Below, one piece after another: positions 23,062-32,443 of a stretch of DNA of 64,000 nucleotides (its first letter is position 1; each line of letters begins with the position of its first letter). A model generated the notes under the pieces. It was not told the DNA's origin. It saw nothing but the letters and a program-made list of their open reading frames with translations, and did no database searches. A program made the position numbers and the translations under genes. Source of the stretch: Bacillus massiliglaciei (GTDB lineage: Bacteria > Bacillota > Bacilli > Bacillales > DSM-1321); assembly GCF_900098925.1 (NCBI RefSeq), contig NZ_LT622358.1, positions 208,607 to 272,606 of the forward strand, in the 5' to 3' direction.

Positions 23062-24636
23062 TTATAACGTTATACGGACCATATACGTAATCTCTTGTAC
23101 TTGATCCAGAAGTGTTCTAAGGCTGTCATCAAGCGGTTTGTCAAAAGAAAGAAGCATAATGGCCTCGCCGCCGGCCTGTTTTCGGCCAACCTGCATAGTG
23201 GCAATATTGACGCCTGCGTCTCCGAGAAGTTTACCGAGATGGCCGATAACACCAGGTTTGTCTGTGTGTTGAACGTATAATAGATTGCCTTCCGGCTGGA
23301 AATCGATTTTAAATTCATTCAGGCTTACAATTCTTGCCCCATAATTATTGATATATGTTCCGCTTATTGTAAATTCACGTGAATCGCCTTTTACTTTAAC
23401 CGTAATTAAATTCGCATAGCCAAAGGTTTCAGAGGAGATTTTTTCACCGATCGTGATTCCTCTTTCCTTGGCAACCAGCAAGGCGTTCACTTCATTGACA
23501 GGCACATCGATGCGTGATTTGAAAAAGCCTGAAATCAAAGTCTTTGTCAGGATTGCTGTATCAAAGTCAAAAGATTCGCCGGCATATGTTATTGAAATTT
23601 CCTGAATGCCTTCTTTTACAGATTGAGAAGCGATTGATCCCATATCCTGAACAAGTTTGTGGAAAGGCTGAACCTTTGTAAAAACTTCCTTGGAAATAGC
23701 CGGAAGATTAATAGAGTTAGAGACAGGATTTCCATTAAAGTAGGTTAGGACTTCTTGTGCAACCTGGACGGCTACATTTAATTGAGCTTCTTTCGTAGAT
23801 GCCCCCAAGTGAGGGGTAGCAATGACTTGTTCCAATTCCAGCAATTTATGACCGGTTGGAGGCTCTTCTACAAAGACATCCAGGGCAGCGCCCGCTACAT
23901 GTCCTTGAATGATTAATTCATACAGATCTTCCTCATCAATGATGCCTCCGCGGGCACAGTTAAGAAGATAGACACCCTTTTTACAAGCAGATAATGTCTC
24001 TTTATTCAATAGTCCTCTTGTTTCACTTGTTAAAGGAGTATGTACGGTAATGATATCCGCTTTAGGCAGCAGCTCATTAAGCGGAAGAGAAGTTACTGAC
24101 ATTTTCTTTGCGCGGTCAGCAGTTAAAAACGGATCGAATACGACAACCTCCATCCCGAAAGCTTTGGCTCTGCTGGCAATTTCGCCGCCGATACGTCCAA
24201 AACCGACAATTCCGAGAGTTTTGCCCCGAAGTTCTGTACCTGTGTAAGAAGAACGTTTCCATTCTCCCCTTTTAAGTGAAGCATAAGCTTGCGGAATATG
24301 ACGCATCAAGGATGACATCATGGCAAAAGTATGTTCGGCTGTTGAAATCGTATTTCCGTCCGGTGCATTGACAACCACGATCCCGCGTTTGGTTGCGGCA
24401 GGAATATCAATATTATCAACCCCGACTCCTGCACGGGCAATGATTTTTAATTTTGGCATGCGATCCATCAATTCTTCTGTTACTTTTGTTGCACTTCTGA
24501 CAAGTATGGCATCAATTTGATCCAGCTCGTCTGCTGCTTCTTCGACCGTTTGCTGAATGAGCTCAATGTTAGAAGCCTCTAAAAGCGGTCCTAATCCTTC
24601 TGGTTTAATGGCATCTGCTACTAATATCCGGTACAC
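23062..24636 (-). CDS. serA: D-3-phosphoglycerate dehydrogenase
   Basis: SerA catalyses the first step of serine synthesis, oxidising 3-phosphoglycerate with NAD+. The 524-residue protein is the long type. The substrate/NAD domains come first, with [14 protein letters not shown] for NAD binding (about residues 144-157). The catalytic residues lie in [13 protein letters not shown] (Arg), the Glu of DVFVEEPP and the His in ATPHLGAST. An intervening domain and a C-terminal ACT domain (about 450-524, [24 protein letters not shown]) follow; ACT domains often sense serine. The start is GTG 24636 after AGGAAGGTG. It has its own promoter and terminator, so it is monocistronic. Confidence 0.97.
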   Translation of the reverse strand: MYRILVADAIKPEGLGPLLEASNIELIQQTVEEAADELDQIDAILVRSATKVTEELMDRMPKLKIIARAGVGVDNIDIPAATKRGIVVVNAPDGNTISTAEHTFAMMSSLMRHIPQAYASLKRGEWKRSSYTGTELRGKTLGIVGFGRIGGEIASRAKAFGMEVVVFDPFLTADRAKKMSVTSLPLNELLPKADIITVHTPLTSETRGLLNKETLSACKKGVYLLNCARGGIIDEEDLYELIIQGHVAGAALDVFVEEPPTGHKLLELEQVIATPHLGASTKEAQLNVAVQVAQEVLTYFNGNPVSNSINLPAISKEVFTKVQPFHKLVQDMGSIASQSVKEGIQEISITYAGESFDFDTAILTKTLISGFFKSRIDVPVNEVNALLVAKERGITIGEKISSETFGYANLITVKVKGDSREFTISGTYINNYGARIVSLNEFKIDFQPEGNLLYVQHTDKPGVIGHLGKLLGDAGVNIATMQVGRKQAGGEAIMLLSFDKPLDDSLRTLLDQVQEITYMVRITL

Positions 24637-24679
24637 GTATGAACACCTTCCTAGTCTAAGTTCTCGTAAATTTCAGTTA

Positions 24680-24709
24680 ATTTTACAATTGTATTGTATA
24701 AACTGTCAA
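24680..24709 (-). promoter_or_regulatory. Promoter of serA
   Basis: On the minus strand TTGACA (24709-24704) and TAAAAT (24685-24680) are 18 bases apart, about 45 bases before the GTG start. Confidence 0.75.
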
Positions 24710-24774
24710 TTTGACCTAGATGAATGTAACCGTTTTAAAAAAATGAATATTCGCTAAGAAGTGCGCCGTATTAA

Positions 24775-24792
24775 GCTTTAAGGCCTTAAAGC
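24775..24792. repeat. 18-bp perfect palindrome
   Basis: GCTTTAAGGCCTTAAAGC reads the same on both strands. It lies 140 bases upstream of serA, in a gap with no gene. It could be a protein-binding site. Confidence 0.6.
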
Positions 24793-25042
24793 AACTAAGT
24801 GAAATTTATTTTTAAAATTAAGAATGTGGCATCGGGTAAAAGCCGCTGGCAAGGTCTCTAAAAAACCCACTGAATCCTCTGGAAAAGAGAAGAGGGATTT
24901 AAAAACTATACGGAGTTACATCCTGTATAGACAGGGAAAGAGGGGCACATACTTTCCGGCTGTTTACCACCAGGAAAGTATGCGAATGTGATTGCTGAAC
25001 TTAGTTGTGAAATGTGAGGCAATCCTGACTGTATAGCTGATT
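24793..25042. other. Gap upstream of serA, no gene seen
   Basis: This 250-base stretch contains one inverted repeat, CATACTTTCC/GGAAAGTATG at 24948-24982, with a 15-base loop and no T run. I see no coding frame with a ribosome binding site. Confidence 0.3.
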
Positions 25043-25797
25043 TTAAGCAAAACCGCAGTGCGCCTTTGTGACATTCGGCAAGGTCACAAGTCCGGAATGA
25101 TTATATTTGTCAAAGATACGCTCCAATTCTTCAATAAACAAAGTATATTTCTCGTCCTCTTTCTTTGGTGCATAAGAAGCAGACAAGTGCCGTCCGATAA
25201 AACGCTCTTTATTATAGATTAAAGGATAATTGTAAGACTTGGATTGATAGTTTCCTCTGTTGAAAAAACGTTTGTAGATTTCACCAGATTCGTCCAATCC
25301 ATTAGAAAAACCGACGAAATCAGCAGAATATTTCGTGTAAGCAGCAATGATATCCTTGATAATATCTGCATCCAAGACCCGGCTGTTTGAAATAATCATC
25401 ACTGTTCCTGCTGGCTTTAAGATTCGCTGACATTCTCTTTTAAAAGCTGCAAGGTCAAACCAGTGAAACGCCTGGCCACTGTAATAAAATCAATTGTGCC
25501 GGACGCCAAGGCTGTATTCTCAGCCGTCCCGTTCACGGAAGTAAACAGGGGATGATCTCGTAATTGACTCTCAGCGATGCTTCTCATTTCGGTATTTGGC
25601 TCAACAGCCATTATCTTCAGGTTAAAATTTATTAATTTTTTTGTCAGGATCCCTGTACCGGAACCGATATCGGCAATAAGTGAATGCTCATTTAGGTTAT
25701 GGTCCGCGATTAAGTCCGTGATTAATTCATCTGGGTAACTCGGGCGGAATTTAGAGTAGCTTTCAGCTTTGCCATTAAAACGTTTTGTATGGTCCAT
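25043..25797 (-). pseudogene. Frameshifted class I SAM methyltransferase
   Basis: Two adjacent reading frames make one methyltransferase of about 250 residues. The first (25797 to about 25478) holds the SAM-binding motif LIADIGSGTGILTK and the acidic motif IMAVEPNTEM. It goes out of frame after DFITVA. If one base is added near 25472-25479, the sequence continues as QAFHWFDLAAFKRECQRILKPAG and joins the second frame (MIISNSRVLDADIIKD...), which is the usual order of the family. So a single base was lost around the GGCCAGG stretch. This may be a true mutation or a sequencing error. RBS AGGGGG lies before the ATG at 25797. Confidence 0.88.
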
Positions 25798-26173
25798 GAA
25801 TACACCCCCTTAAATTAAAAAGTACTTTCAGCCTAATATGTATCATAGGCATGGTCAAATAACTGACCTTTCGCAGCATCATGACAAATCATAAGACCGC
25901 ATTGTGTTTAAACAAAAAACTGATTTTAAGAGCCAATCGGAAAGAACCATTCAGAGGATGATTTCGTATGGTAACAGGAAGCTGTTTTCCTTGTTTTTTT
26001 ATGATTTCTAAGTTAAAATCAAATCAATCTAATAGGTCATTCGTATCGGCCGAGTTTTGGCAGGATTTTGGCAGGATTTTGATTGGGAATTCTCTGATAT
26101 TGACTGTTTTTCGGGGAAATCAGAAGAATCTCCAAAAAATCAAAGGCTCCACATTTCTGCAAAATACAGCGTG
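25798..26173. other. Gap with an 11-bp tandem repeat
   Basis: No credible gene is seen in these 376 bases. TTTTGGCAGGA occurs twice in tandem at about 26054-26075. A 69-codon frame at 25968-26177 has no ribosome binding site and runs through the promoter of the FMN riboswitch, so I do not call it. Confidence 0.4.
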
Positions 26174-26202
26174 TTGATCGTTCCGAACCTAAAGGATACA
26201 AT
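26174..26202 (+). promoter_or_regulatory. Promoter of the FMN riboswitch-ribU unit
   Basis: TTGATC (26174-26179) and TACAAT (26197-26202) are 17 bases apart and lie 16 bases before the riboswitch. Confidence 0.75.
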
Positions 26203-26217
26203 TAATTTTATAGGTCT

Positions 26218-26344
26218 ATCTTCGGGGCGGGGCGAAATTCCCCACCGGCGGTGATGAAGAACATTTCTTCTAAGCCCGCGAGCCTTTCGGGGCAGGATTT
26301 GGTGAGATTCCAAAGCCGACAGTATAGTCTGGATGGGAGAAGAT
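26218..26344 (+). ncRNA. FMN riboswitch (RFN element)
   Basis: The conserved RFN sequence elements occur in order: ATCTTCGGGGCGGGGCGAAATT, CCCCACCGGCGGTGAT, AGCCCGCGAGC, a GGCAGGATTTGGTGAGATTCC block, AAAGCCGACAGTATAGTCTGGATGGGAGAAGAT. The P1 helix is ATCTTC (26218-26223) with GAAGAT (26339-26344). Binding of FMN should favour the downstream terminator at 26403-26436 and so shut off the riboflavin importer gene ribU when flavin is plentiful. Confidence 0.96.
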
Positions 26345-26402
26345 GGAGGTTTCCGGAAGCGTCAGATTTTTGCGGGCGTTTATTTCTGCAGCCTTAATGT
26401 CT

Positions 26403-26436
26403 CCCTTTAATCACTTTGATTAAAGGGTTTATTTTT
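26403..26436 (+). terminator. Riboswitch-controlled terminator before ribU
   Basis: CCCTTTAATCA and TGATTAAAGGG form an 11-bp stem with a 3-base loop, followed by TTTATTTTT. It stands between the FMN aptamer and ribU. Confidence 0.85.
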
Positions 26437-26520
26437 GAATGGATGACAGAGATACCGCACTGCCGGCCAAGGAGCCAATCCTCTTTTCTAGGGTAGATCA
26501 GAAAAGAAGGAGAGAGAGCT

Positions 26521-27102
26521 ATGAAAATGAACAAAGTAAAGAAAATGGTTCTTATTGCCATGATGGGGAGCATCTCTTATGTGCTGATGCTTTTGAATTT
26601 TCCGTTTCCGGGGTTTCCGGCATTTTTGAAAATTGACTTTAGTGATCTTCCAGTGCTGATTGCTGCGTTGATCATGGGACCTGCTGCCGGAATCCTTGCC
26701 GAATTTTTGAAAAACCTTTTGGATTTTGTTATGACGGGAAGTCCAACGGGAGTGCCGGTTGGGCATATTGCTAATTTTGTAGCAGGTATTTTATTTATTT
26801 TGCCCGTGTATTATATCTATCAAAAGGTTAAAACAAAAAAAGGCATGACTTTGGCACTGTTAGTTGGAACTGCATTTATGGCTATTTTAATGAGTGTTTT
26901 AAATTATTATGTTTTCCTTCCTGCTTATACAGTGTTCATGGGGTGGGATGCGATGTCTGCCAGTGAGGCAAGGCAAATGGTTACCACAGCGATTTTGCCG
27001 TTCAATCTGGTAAAAGGGATTCTGATGACTGCTGTGTTCCTGCTTGTCTTTGCTAAAATGGACGCTTGGATTAATAAACAGGTTTCTTATAAAAATGCAT
27101 AA
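26521..27102 (+). CDS. ribU: Riboflavin ECF transporter S component RibU
   Basis: RibU is the membrane subunit that binds riboflavin in an energy-coupling-factor importer; the ATPase and T subunits are encoded elsewhere. The 193-residue protein has six hydrophobic segments, as usual for S components. Family marks are LNFPFPGFPAFLKIDFSDLPVLIAALIMGPAAGILAE (residues 24-60) and the region MTGSPTGVPVGHIANFVAG. RBS GGAGAGAGAG precedes ATG 26521. FMN control by the riboswitch just upstream supports the substrate. A strong palindromic terminator follows. In B. subtilis the gene is called ribU (formerly ypaA), next to fer and serA as here. Confidence 0.96.
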   Translation: MKMNKVKKMVLIAMMGSISYVLMLLNFPFPGFPAFLKIDFSDLPVLIAALIMGPAAGILAEFLKNLLDFVMTGSPTGVPVGHIANFVAGILFILPVYYIYQKVKTKKGMTLALLVGTAFMAILMSVLNYYVFLPAYTVFMGWDAMSASEARQMVTTAILPFNLVKGILMTAVFLLVFAKMDAWINKQVSYKNA

Positions 27103-27141
27103 AAGAAAAATCCCGGCGGAATTCCGCCGGGATTTTTCTTT
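27102..27141. terminator. Shared terminator of ribU and fer
   Basis: A 40-base perfect palindrome (stem AAAGAAAAATCCCGGCGGAA) has T-rich ends on both strands. It lies between convergent ribU and fer and can serve both. Confidence 0.92.
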
Positions 27142-27186
27142 AACGAAGATGAATAGGAATGTAATGTGTTGGATCAAACGGGGGCT

Positions 27187-27483
<297 letters not shown>

Positions 27484-27492
27484 CTATTTCTT

Positions 27493-27521
27493 ATTGTATG
27501 ACTGAATTCTAAACTTTTCAA
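27493..27521 (-). promoter_or_regulatory. Promoter of fer
   Basis: On the minus strand TTGAAA (27521-27516) and TACAAT (27498-27493) are 17 bases apart, about 58 bases before the fer start. Confidence 0.8.
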
Positions 27522-27656
27522 TAGAAAATGTCTAGATAGAGCCATTCTCAAAGGGATAAAGTCAATAAAGCGCCTTGTAGCTTTTTCGTCATTATATGTC
27601 AGAAAAATGAAATTTTGTCTTTACCTTATAAAGAGAGTCGTTTCTTGCCGGAATTT

Positions 27657-27665
27657 TGATACAAT
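27657..27665 (+). promoter_or_regulatory. Extended -10 element before ypbB
   Basis: TGATACAAT gives an extended -10 (TGN-TACAAT) 39 bases before the ypbB start. No good -35 is visible, which is common for extended -10 promoters. Confidence 0.5.
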
Positions 27666-27703
27666 ATAGGTAGTAGCTTTTATTGAAACAGGACGTGAAA
27701 TTT

Positions 27704-28759
27704 ATGGATTTTTTTCAGGCGATCCTATTAACCGCCATACAAAAATTGAACGGCGAACGTTCCCTGTTTGCCATTTATCATATGCTGCAAGGAAAAAAAT
27801 CGTCACAAACAATACAGGACGCTCATTTATTCGGTTTAACAGGATTATTTGGCACCCAGCCGTCGGTTACGAGAGACATGCTGGAGCGCACAAGCCTGCT
27901 CTTCCTGAAGAAAGAATGGATTAAACATACACGCCGTCCGGACATATTTGTTGTAACAAATGAAGGAACCGAAAAGCTCGAGAACTACTTATCGGTCCAT
28001 CCGATACCGGAAGGGCTGGACGGCTGGAGATATCAGGCGTCTGCCGCTTTGTTCTGGTCGCGGCTCAACTTGCTTATTCAGACGGTATCTCATATTGTAT
28101 ACAGCCAGCCCAAGTTTTATCCGATACAGAGGGATGCGAAAATCCAGCGATTCGTAAAAAGTTTTTTACATATTCACAGACAGGATCGAGAAAATCTTGG
28201 TCAAGATATTTTCATGGAACTATCCAAGCTGCTTGAACAGCAGCCGGCTCTCCAGCGGGATATTTTTGTCATGAAATTGACTGGATACCGTCAGGTCGGT
28301 TTAACGACGGAGCAAATAGCGGAAATAAAGCAAATGGATAGATGGAATATCCATTATTTGTTCCTTGCATCCCTGCATATGATGATCCGCTCTTTGGAAG
28401 AGATGAAGGGAGAAGATGTTTTATTGGGCTCCCTTCTCGAACAGGTTCAGGAAGAAAAGGAATCCTTTCTAACCCAGTCAACCAAAACCACTCTGAAATA
28501 CTTAATGGCTGGGAGAAGTATAAGGGAAATTGCGGAAATCAGAAGGCTGAAAACCAGTACAATTGAAGATCATGTTGTAGAGATTGTATTAATCGACAGG
28601 ACGTTCCCTATAGCTGAGTATATTTCACCTGAACTTCAAGATGAGATAGAAAGAGTGATCAAAGCGACTGGCTCCAAACAATTAAAACGAATTCGAGGCC
28701 AATTAGAAAAAGAGGTTAGCTTTTTTCAGATCCGACTGGTATTAGCAAAAGTGAGGTGA
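27704..28759 (+). CDS. ypbB: YpbB family helix-turn-helix protein
   Basis: This 351-residue protein resembles YpbB, always found just before recS/recQ in Bacillus. It has a helicase-type helix-turn-helix (HTH_40-like) near the C-terminus, about residues 262-295 (TTLKYLMAGRSIREIAEIRRLKTSTIEDHVVEI). This is like the tail found on some RecQ helicases, so it may act together with RecS. I chose ATG 27704, which has AGGACGTG upstream, rather than TTG 27683 in the same frame. recS starts four bases after the stop, so both are one operon. Its exact role is unknown. Confidence 0.88.
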   Translation: MDFFQAILLTAIQKLNGERSLFAIYHMLQGKKSSQTIQDAHLFGLTGLFGTQPSVTRDMLERTSLLFLKKEWIKHTRRPDIFVVTNEGTEKLENYLSVHPIPEGLDGWRYQASAALFWSRLNLLIQTVSHIVYSQPKFYPIQRDAKIQRFVKSFLHIHRQDRENLGQDIFMELSKLLEQQPALQRDIFVMKLTGYRQVGLTTEQIAEIKQMDRWNIHYLFLASLHMMIRSLEEMKGEDVLLGSLLEQVQEEKESFLTQSTKTTLKYLMAGRSIREIAEIRRLKTSTIEDHVVEIVLIDRTFPIAEYISPELQDEIERVIKATGSKQLKRIRGQLEKEVSFFQIRLVLAKVR

Positions 28760-28763
28760 GGGA

Positions 28764-30272
28764 ATGAATGCAGATGAGATTTTACACAAAAGATTCCGCT
28801 ATTCGGAATTCCGTCCGGGACAAAGGGAAATTATCACTTCTTTGATGGAAGGTAAACATACGCTGGGAATGCTTCCTACCGGCTCTGGTAAGTCATTATG
28901 CTATCAGCTACCGGCCTACCTGCTCGAAAAACCGGTTTTGATCGTTTCCCCTTTACTGTCGCTTATGCAGGATCAGGCAGAGCAGTTGAAAGTGATGGGA
29001 GAAAAACAAGTCATTGCTTTTAACTCATTCTTGACGGTGCCAGAAAAAAAGAAGGCCTTGGTTCACCTGCATAAATACAGATTTATCTTTTTATCGCCTG
29101 AGATGCTCTCCTATAACATGGTGATTGAAAGGTTAAAGAAAATCGATATAGGGTTATTTGTTGTAGATGAAGCCCACTGCATTTCCCAGTGGGGCTATGA
29201 TTTTCGCCCGGATTATTTAAACCTTGGCAAGGTGCGGGAGAAATTGGGGAATCCGCTTACGCTGGCATTGACAGCGACGGCCACAGAAAAAGTGAGAAGA
29301 GACATTGTACGGAGTCTGGGAATGGAAGAGCCGGAACAGATCGTCGCTTCCGTTGACAGGCCGAATATTGCCATGCTGACAGAAAAGGTTGGCTCCTATC
29401 AAGAAAAAATGGAACGGCTCTTTGCATTATGCAAATTGTTTCCCGGTTCAGGGATTATTTACTTTTCCTCGAAAAAGGCAGCCGAAGATGCCGCTTTGTA
29501 TCTTAAAGAAAAGGGGATTGAAAGAGCTGCCCATTACCATGGGGGCATGGAACCAGATCAAAGGATGCTCATACAGCAGCAGTTTCTGCGCGGACAGCTG
29601 AAGGTCATTTGTGCAACAAGCGCATTCGGCATGGGTGTGAATAAATCGGATGTCCGTTTTGTAATTCATTTTCACATGCCGGGTGCCATGGAGTCTTATC
29701 TTCAGGAAATCGGCAGGGCCGGCCGTGACGGGAAACAAAGTGCAGCTGTGCTGTTATATGCCGAAGGGGATGAAGGGCTGCCGCTCCATCTGTTAGAACA
29801 GCAGCTTCCTTCTAATGTACAAATTGATGCCATATCGGCCTTTCTTGCAAAAGAAGGAGTTCAGGCAGAAAAAAGTCTGCCTTTAGACATGCAGCAGCAC
29901 CTCATGGCCCTTCACTCGCTGAGTGAGGTCCAAGGCCGAATCGTTTTCCAGCTGTATAATGAAATGCAGGGAAGCGCAGAAAAGATGAAAAGTTATTGTC
30001 AGAAAAGAAACACCTATAACCAGCTCCAGATTATGGAATTCGCTGAATGGATAAAAAAGGATACATGCCGAAGGGAATCGATGCTTCATTATTTCGAAGA
30101 AGAGTGCAGCGGCAAGAAGATTGAATTCTGCTGCGATCAATGCGGCGCTGTGTCTGAAAAAATTTCCGCAAGCCTGCCGAGACCGACAAGGGAGAAGGAA
30201 TACAGCTTTCATTCCTGGAAAGAGGCGCTGGCTGAACTATTGACTGTGAGAGAAGGCGCGCATGAAAAATAA
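28764..30272 (+). CDS. recS: RecQ-family ATP-dependent DNA helicase (RecS)
   Basis: This superfamily 2 helicase unwinds DNA during repair and recombination. It has 502 residues. Motifs are: FRPGQREII (motif 0), LPTGSGKSLCYQLPA (I), VVDEAHCISQWGYDFRPDY (II, DEAH with the RecQ aromatic loop), LALTATAT (III), FGMGVNKSDVRFVIH (V) and QEIGRAGRDGKQ (VI). A zinc-binding region follows (Cys residues from about 450: TCRRESMLHYF, CCDQCG). It ends without an HRDC domain, shorter than RecQ of E. coli, as expected of RecS. It overlaps ypbD by 11 bases and follows ypbB closely. Confidence 0.95.
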   Translation: MNADEILHKRFRYSEFRPGQREIITSLMEGKHTLGMLPTGSGKSLCYQLPAYLLEKPVLIVSPLLSLMQDQAEQLKVMGEKQVIAFNSFLTVPEKKKALVHLHKYRFIFLSPEMLSYNMVIERLKKIDIGLFVVDEAHCISQWGYDFRPDYLNLGKVREKLGNPLTLALTATATEKVRRDIVRSLGMEEPEQIVASVDRPNIAMLTEKVGSYQEKMERLFALCKLFPGSGIIYFSSKKAAEDAALYLKEKGIERAAHYHGGMEPDQRMLIQQQFLRGQLKVICATSAFGMGVNKSDVRFVIHFHMPGAMESYLQEIGRAGRDGKQSAAVLLYAEGDEGLPLHLLEQQLPSNVQIDAISAFLAKEGVQAEKSLPLDMQQHLMALHSLSEVQGRIVFQLYNEMQGSAEKMKSYCQKRNTYNQLQIMEFAEWIKKDTCRRESMLHYFEEECSGKKIEFCCDQCGAVSEKISASLPRPTREKEYSFHSWKEALAELLTVREGAHEK

Positions 30273-30852
30273 GCAGGCGGAACTGATAAAAGAACTGACG
30301 GATCGGGAATTACTTTATAATCTCTTGTATACCCAAATAATTCTCTTAACGATTTCCTTTTTTTTAGGTATTATTTTATTTGACAGTTATTCTTCTTTTT
30401 TCGACTTATTTCATGTTACAGATCCGGATATTTGGATAATAGGTGTACCCGCCGGTATCGCAGTTGTCTATTTGGACTTGCTGATGATGAAATGGGTCCC
30501 GGCGCACTGCTTTGATGATGGCGGAGTGAATGAGAGGATCTTTAGCAGCCTTTCTTACCCGATGATACCCATTATGACTTTTTTGGTCGCTTTCAGTGAA
30601 GAAGTTCTCTTTCGCGGAGTGCTTCAGACCCATATTGGCTTATTTTGGGCAAGCTTAGTGTTTGCCGCGGTCCATATCCGATATTTGCATAATTGGTTCC
30701 TGTTCCTCAACATTGTCATCTTAAGTTTTTTTGTTGGCTTTTTGTTTGAGTGGACTGGAAACCTTGCTGTTACAATCACAGCCCATTTTTTAATCGATTT
30801 ACTATTGGGTTTGCATATTAAACGAAAAAGTCGAGGAAAGAACCTGAACTAA
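30262..30852 (+). CDS. ypbD: CPBP family intramembrane metalloprotease YpbD
   Basis: This 196-residue membrane protein has about five hydrophobic segments and the CPBP (Abi) protease motifs: EEVLFRGVLQ (the EExxxR glutamates, about residues 113-122), FAAVHIRY with a His (about 133-140) and ITAHFLIDLLLG with another His (about 173-184). These residues coordinate a catalytic metal in the Rce1/CPBP group. The substrate is unknown. The start ATG 30262 lies inside recS after GAAGGCGCGC, indicating coupling. ypbE follows 14 bases later. Confidence 0.9.
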   Translation: MKNKQAELIKELTDRELLYNLLYTQIILLTISFFLGIILFDSYSSFFDLFHVTDPDIWIIGVPAGIAVVYLDLLMMKWVPAHCFDDGGVNERIFSSLSYPMIPIMTFLVAFSEEVLFRGVLQTHIGLFWASLVFAAVHIRYLHNWFLFLNIVILSFFVGFLFEWTGNLAVTITAHFLIDLLLGLHIKRKSRGKNLN

Positions 30853-30866
30853 AGAAAGGGGTTTAA

Positions 30867-31646
30867 ATGATGAAGCCCAGCAATGAACAGCATGAGCAGC
30901 AGCCGCAGAATCTCCAAATGAGGTCTGCCCGATCGAAAACGCCTGCGCCATTGCCAAAAAGAAGCGAAATCCATAAGCATAAGAAGAAAAAGGCGAAAAG
31001 GAAGTCTAAAATTCCTTTAATTAAGTTATTGGCTTGTCTGTTTATCCTGCTGCCAATCGGGATAACGGTTTTATATAATTACGGATGGGACTTTACTGGC
31101 GGAGAAGAAACAGAGCAGCAGGTTGTGAAAAAGGTCCCTGCTGCAAAAACCGAAGAAACCGAAGAAACGATTCCGACAGCTGCTAAATCGGAGAATTTCC
31201 AAAATAAAGATGCAGCAGACCAAGCGGAAGAAAAGGAAAAACAAGAAAAAGAAGAAGCTGAAAAGAAACAGAGGGAAAAGGAAGCGGCTGAGAAAGAGGC
31301 AAAAGAGAAAGAAGCCAAACAGAAAGAGATAGCCGAGGCAAAGAAAGAGTCCGAGCGGGAAGCAGCTTTGAAGGAAAAAGAGGAAGCTGCGAAAAAGGCT
31401 CAGGCAGAAGCGGATGCAAAAGCGAAAGAACAGGCAGAAGCGAAACAAATGGCTGCTAAGGAAGCTCAAAATCAAGCCAGTTACGAGATTACTACCCATA
31501 CAGTTCAGCCGAAAGAAACCATCTTTCGTATAGCAATGAATTATTATAAATCCCAAGAGGGAGTTGCCATTATTCAAGAACTGAACCATTTGAATGGCAA
31601 TGAAATTTCTACAGGCCAGGTTTTGAAGGTGCCTGTAAAGAAATAA
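30867..31646 (+). CDS. ypbE: LysM-domain membrane protein YpbE
   Basis: This 259-residue protein is anchored by one helix (about residues 51-71, LIKLLACLFILLPIGITVLYNYG) after a basic cytoplasmic N-terminus (KKKKAKRKSK). A long Lys/Glu/Ala-rich coiled coil follows, about 105-200 (repeats of KEAAEKEAKEKE type). The C-terminal LysM domain, about 210-258 (THTVQPKETIFRIAMNYY, GNEISTGQVLKVP), binds peptidoglycan. It probably ties the membrane to the cell wall. The exact function is unknown. A choice between ATG 30867 and 30870 is open. The terminator after it closes the ypbB-recS-ypbD-ypbE operon. Confidence 0.9.
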   Translation: MMKPSNEQHEQQPQNLQMRSARSKTPAPLPKRSEIHKHKKKKAKRKSKIPLIKLLACLFILLPIGITVLYNYGWDFTGGEETEQQVVKKVPAAKTEETEETIPTAAKSENFQNKDAADQAEEKEKQEKEEAEKKQREKEAAEKEAKEKEAKQKEIAEAKKESEREAALKEKEEAAKKAQAEADAKAKEQAEAKQMAAKEAQNQASYEITTHTVQPKETIFRIAMNYYKSQEGVAIIQELNHLNGNEISTGQVLKVPVKK

Positions 31647-31666
31647 GCATCGGCCCTAAAAGAAAG

Positions 31667-31711
31667 ACACTGCTTATCATTTAGAATTCCATATGATGAG
31701 CGGTGTTTTTT
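31667..31711 (+). terminator. Terminator after ypbE
   Basis: ACACTGCTTATCAT and ATGATGAGCGGTGT pair with two G-T pairs, then TTTTT. Confidence 0.85.
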
Positions 31712-31909
31712 ATTGGGCAGATTCATTAAATAAAAAGAAAAAATATTACCGCTTTTTGAAAAAAATCAAGGAACTGGACGATTGGATATAAATGGTATAA
31801 TGAAGGCGTCTCAGTGACTTGGAGTTATCAATAGAACAAGTAAAGCCGTCATTAAATCCGCTTCCATGACATATAGTTAAGGTGATCAAACAGGCATAGG
31901 GGGCGGCGT

Positions 31910-32368
31910 ATGGAGTCTGCAATTATTTTATTGGATGAACATACCGATCAGGCAGCGAAACAGATGCTTCAAAGTGTTGTAGCAAAAAAGAAAAAATACG
32001 AGAAACTGAAGCACAAACATATACAGATTTTAATCCTTGCCATGTCCGTTTTTTTCTTATTTATGCTGTATCTCTATTTCTATATTGTTATTCCTTTTTC
32101 TTATTCGTTTTTCGTCATGTTTTCTGCATTTGTCAGTTCATTCATTCATTTTTTTCTTTTGGCTGCCGTTATTGGTTTGTATGGCTACTTAATATTAATA
32201 AAAAATAAAATGGACAAGGCTGAAAAAGAATATCATAAGTTAAGGTGTGAGATTATTCAAAAAAGCAAACAGCTTTGGGAAAAGGAAGAGGAATGGAAGA
32301 ACCGTCATAAGGTTTTTGATATGATGAAAAAACAATTTGACATCAATTTATATACGGAAAATAAGTAA
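31910..32368 (+). CDS. ypbF: DUF2663 membrane protein YpbF
   Basis: This 152-residue protein matches YpbF, which lies between ypbE and ypbG in B. subtilis. It has two membrane helices, about residues 42-63 (ILILAMSVFFLFMLYLYFYIV) and 75-101 (MFSAFVSSFIHFFLLAAVIGLYGYLIL), and a charged C-terminal half with coiled-coil character (KMDKAEKEYHKLRCEIIQKSK). ATG 31910 comes after GGGGGCGG. The 250-base leader has no clear promoter. No function is known. Confidence 0.85.
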   Translation: MESAIILLDEHTDQAAKQMLQSVVAKKKKYEKLKHKHIQILILAMSVFFLFMLYLYFYIVIPFSYSFFVMFSAFVSSFIHFFLLAAVIGLYGYLILIKNKMDKAEKEYHKLRCEIIQKSKQLWEKEEEWKNRHKVFDMMKKQFDINLYTENK

Positions 32369-32443
32369 CGTCCAGGCATGACCCGGCATATTTTCGGAGA
32401 CATTGATAAGACAAGCAAAAGATGAAAGAAAGTAGGGATAAAA

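Noticed and set aside
25417-25797. Two separate genes at 25043-25402 and 25417-25797
   Set aside because: Restoring one base joins them into one methyltransferase with the normal motif order, so they are one broken gene.
25968-26177. 69-residue frame upstream of the FMN riboswitch
   Set aside because: No ribosome binding site, contains the tandem repeat, and overlaps the ribU promoter.
31071-31589. 172-residue Phe/Leu-rich minus-strand frame
   Set aside because: It is the complement of the Lys/Glu-rich coiled coil of ypbE; the composition is a shadow effect.
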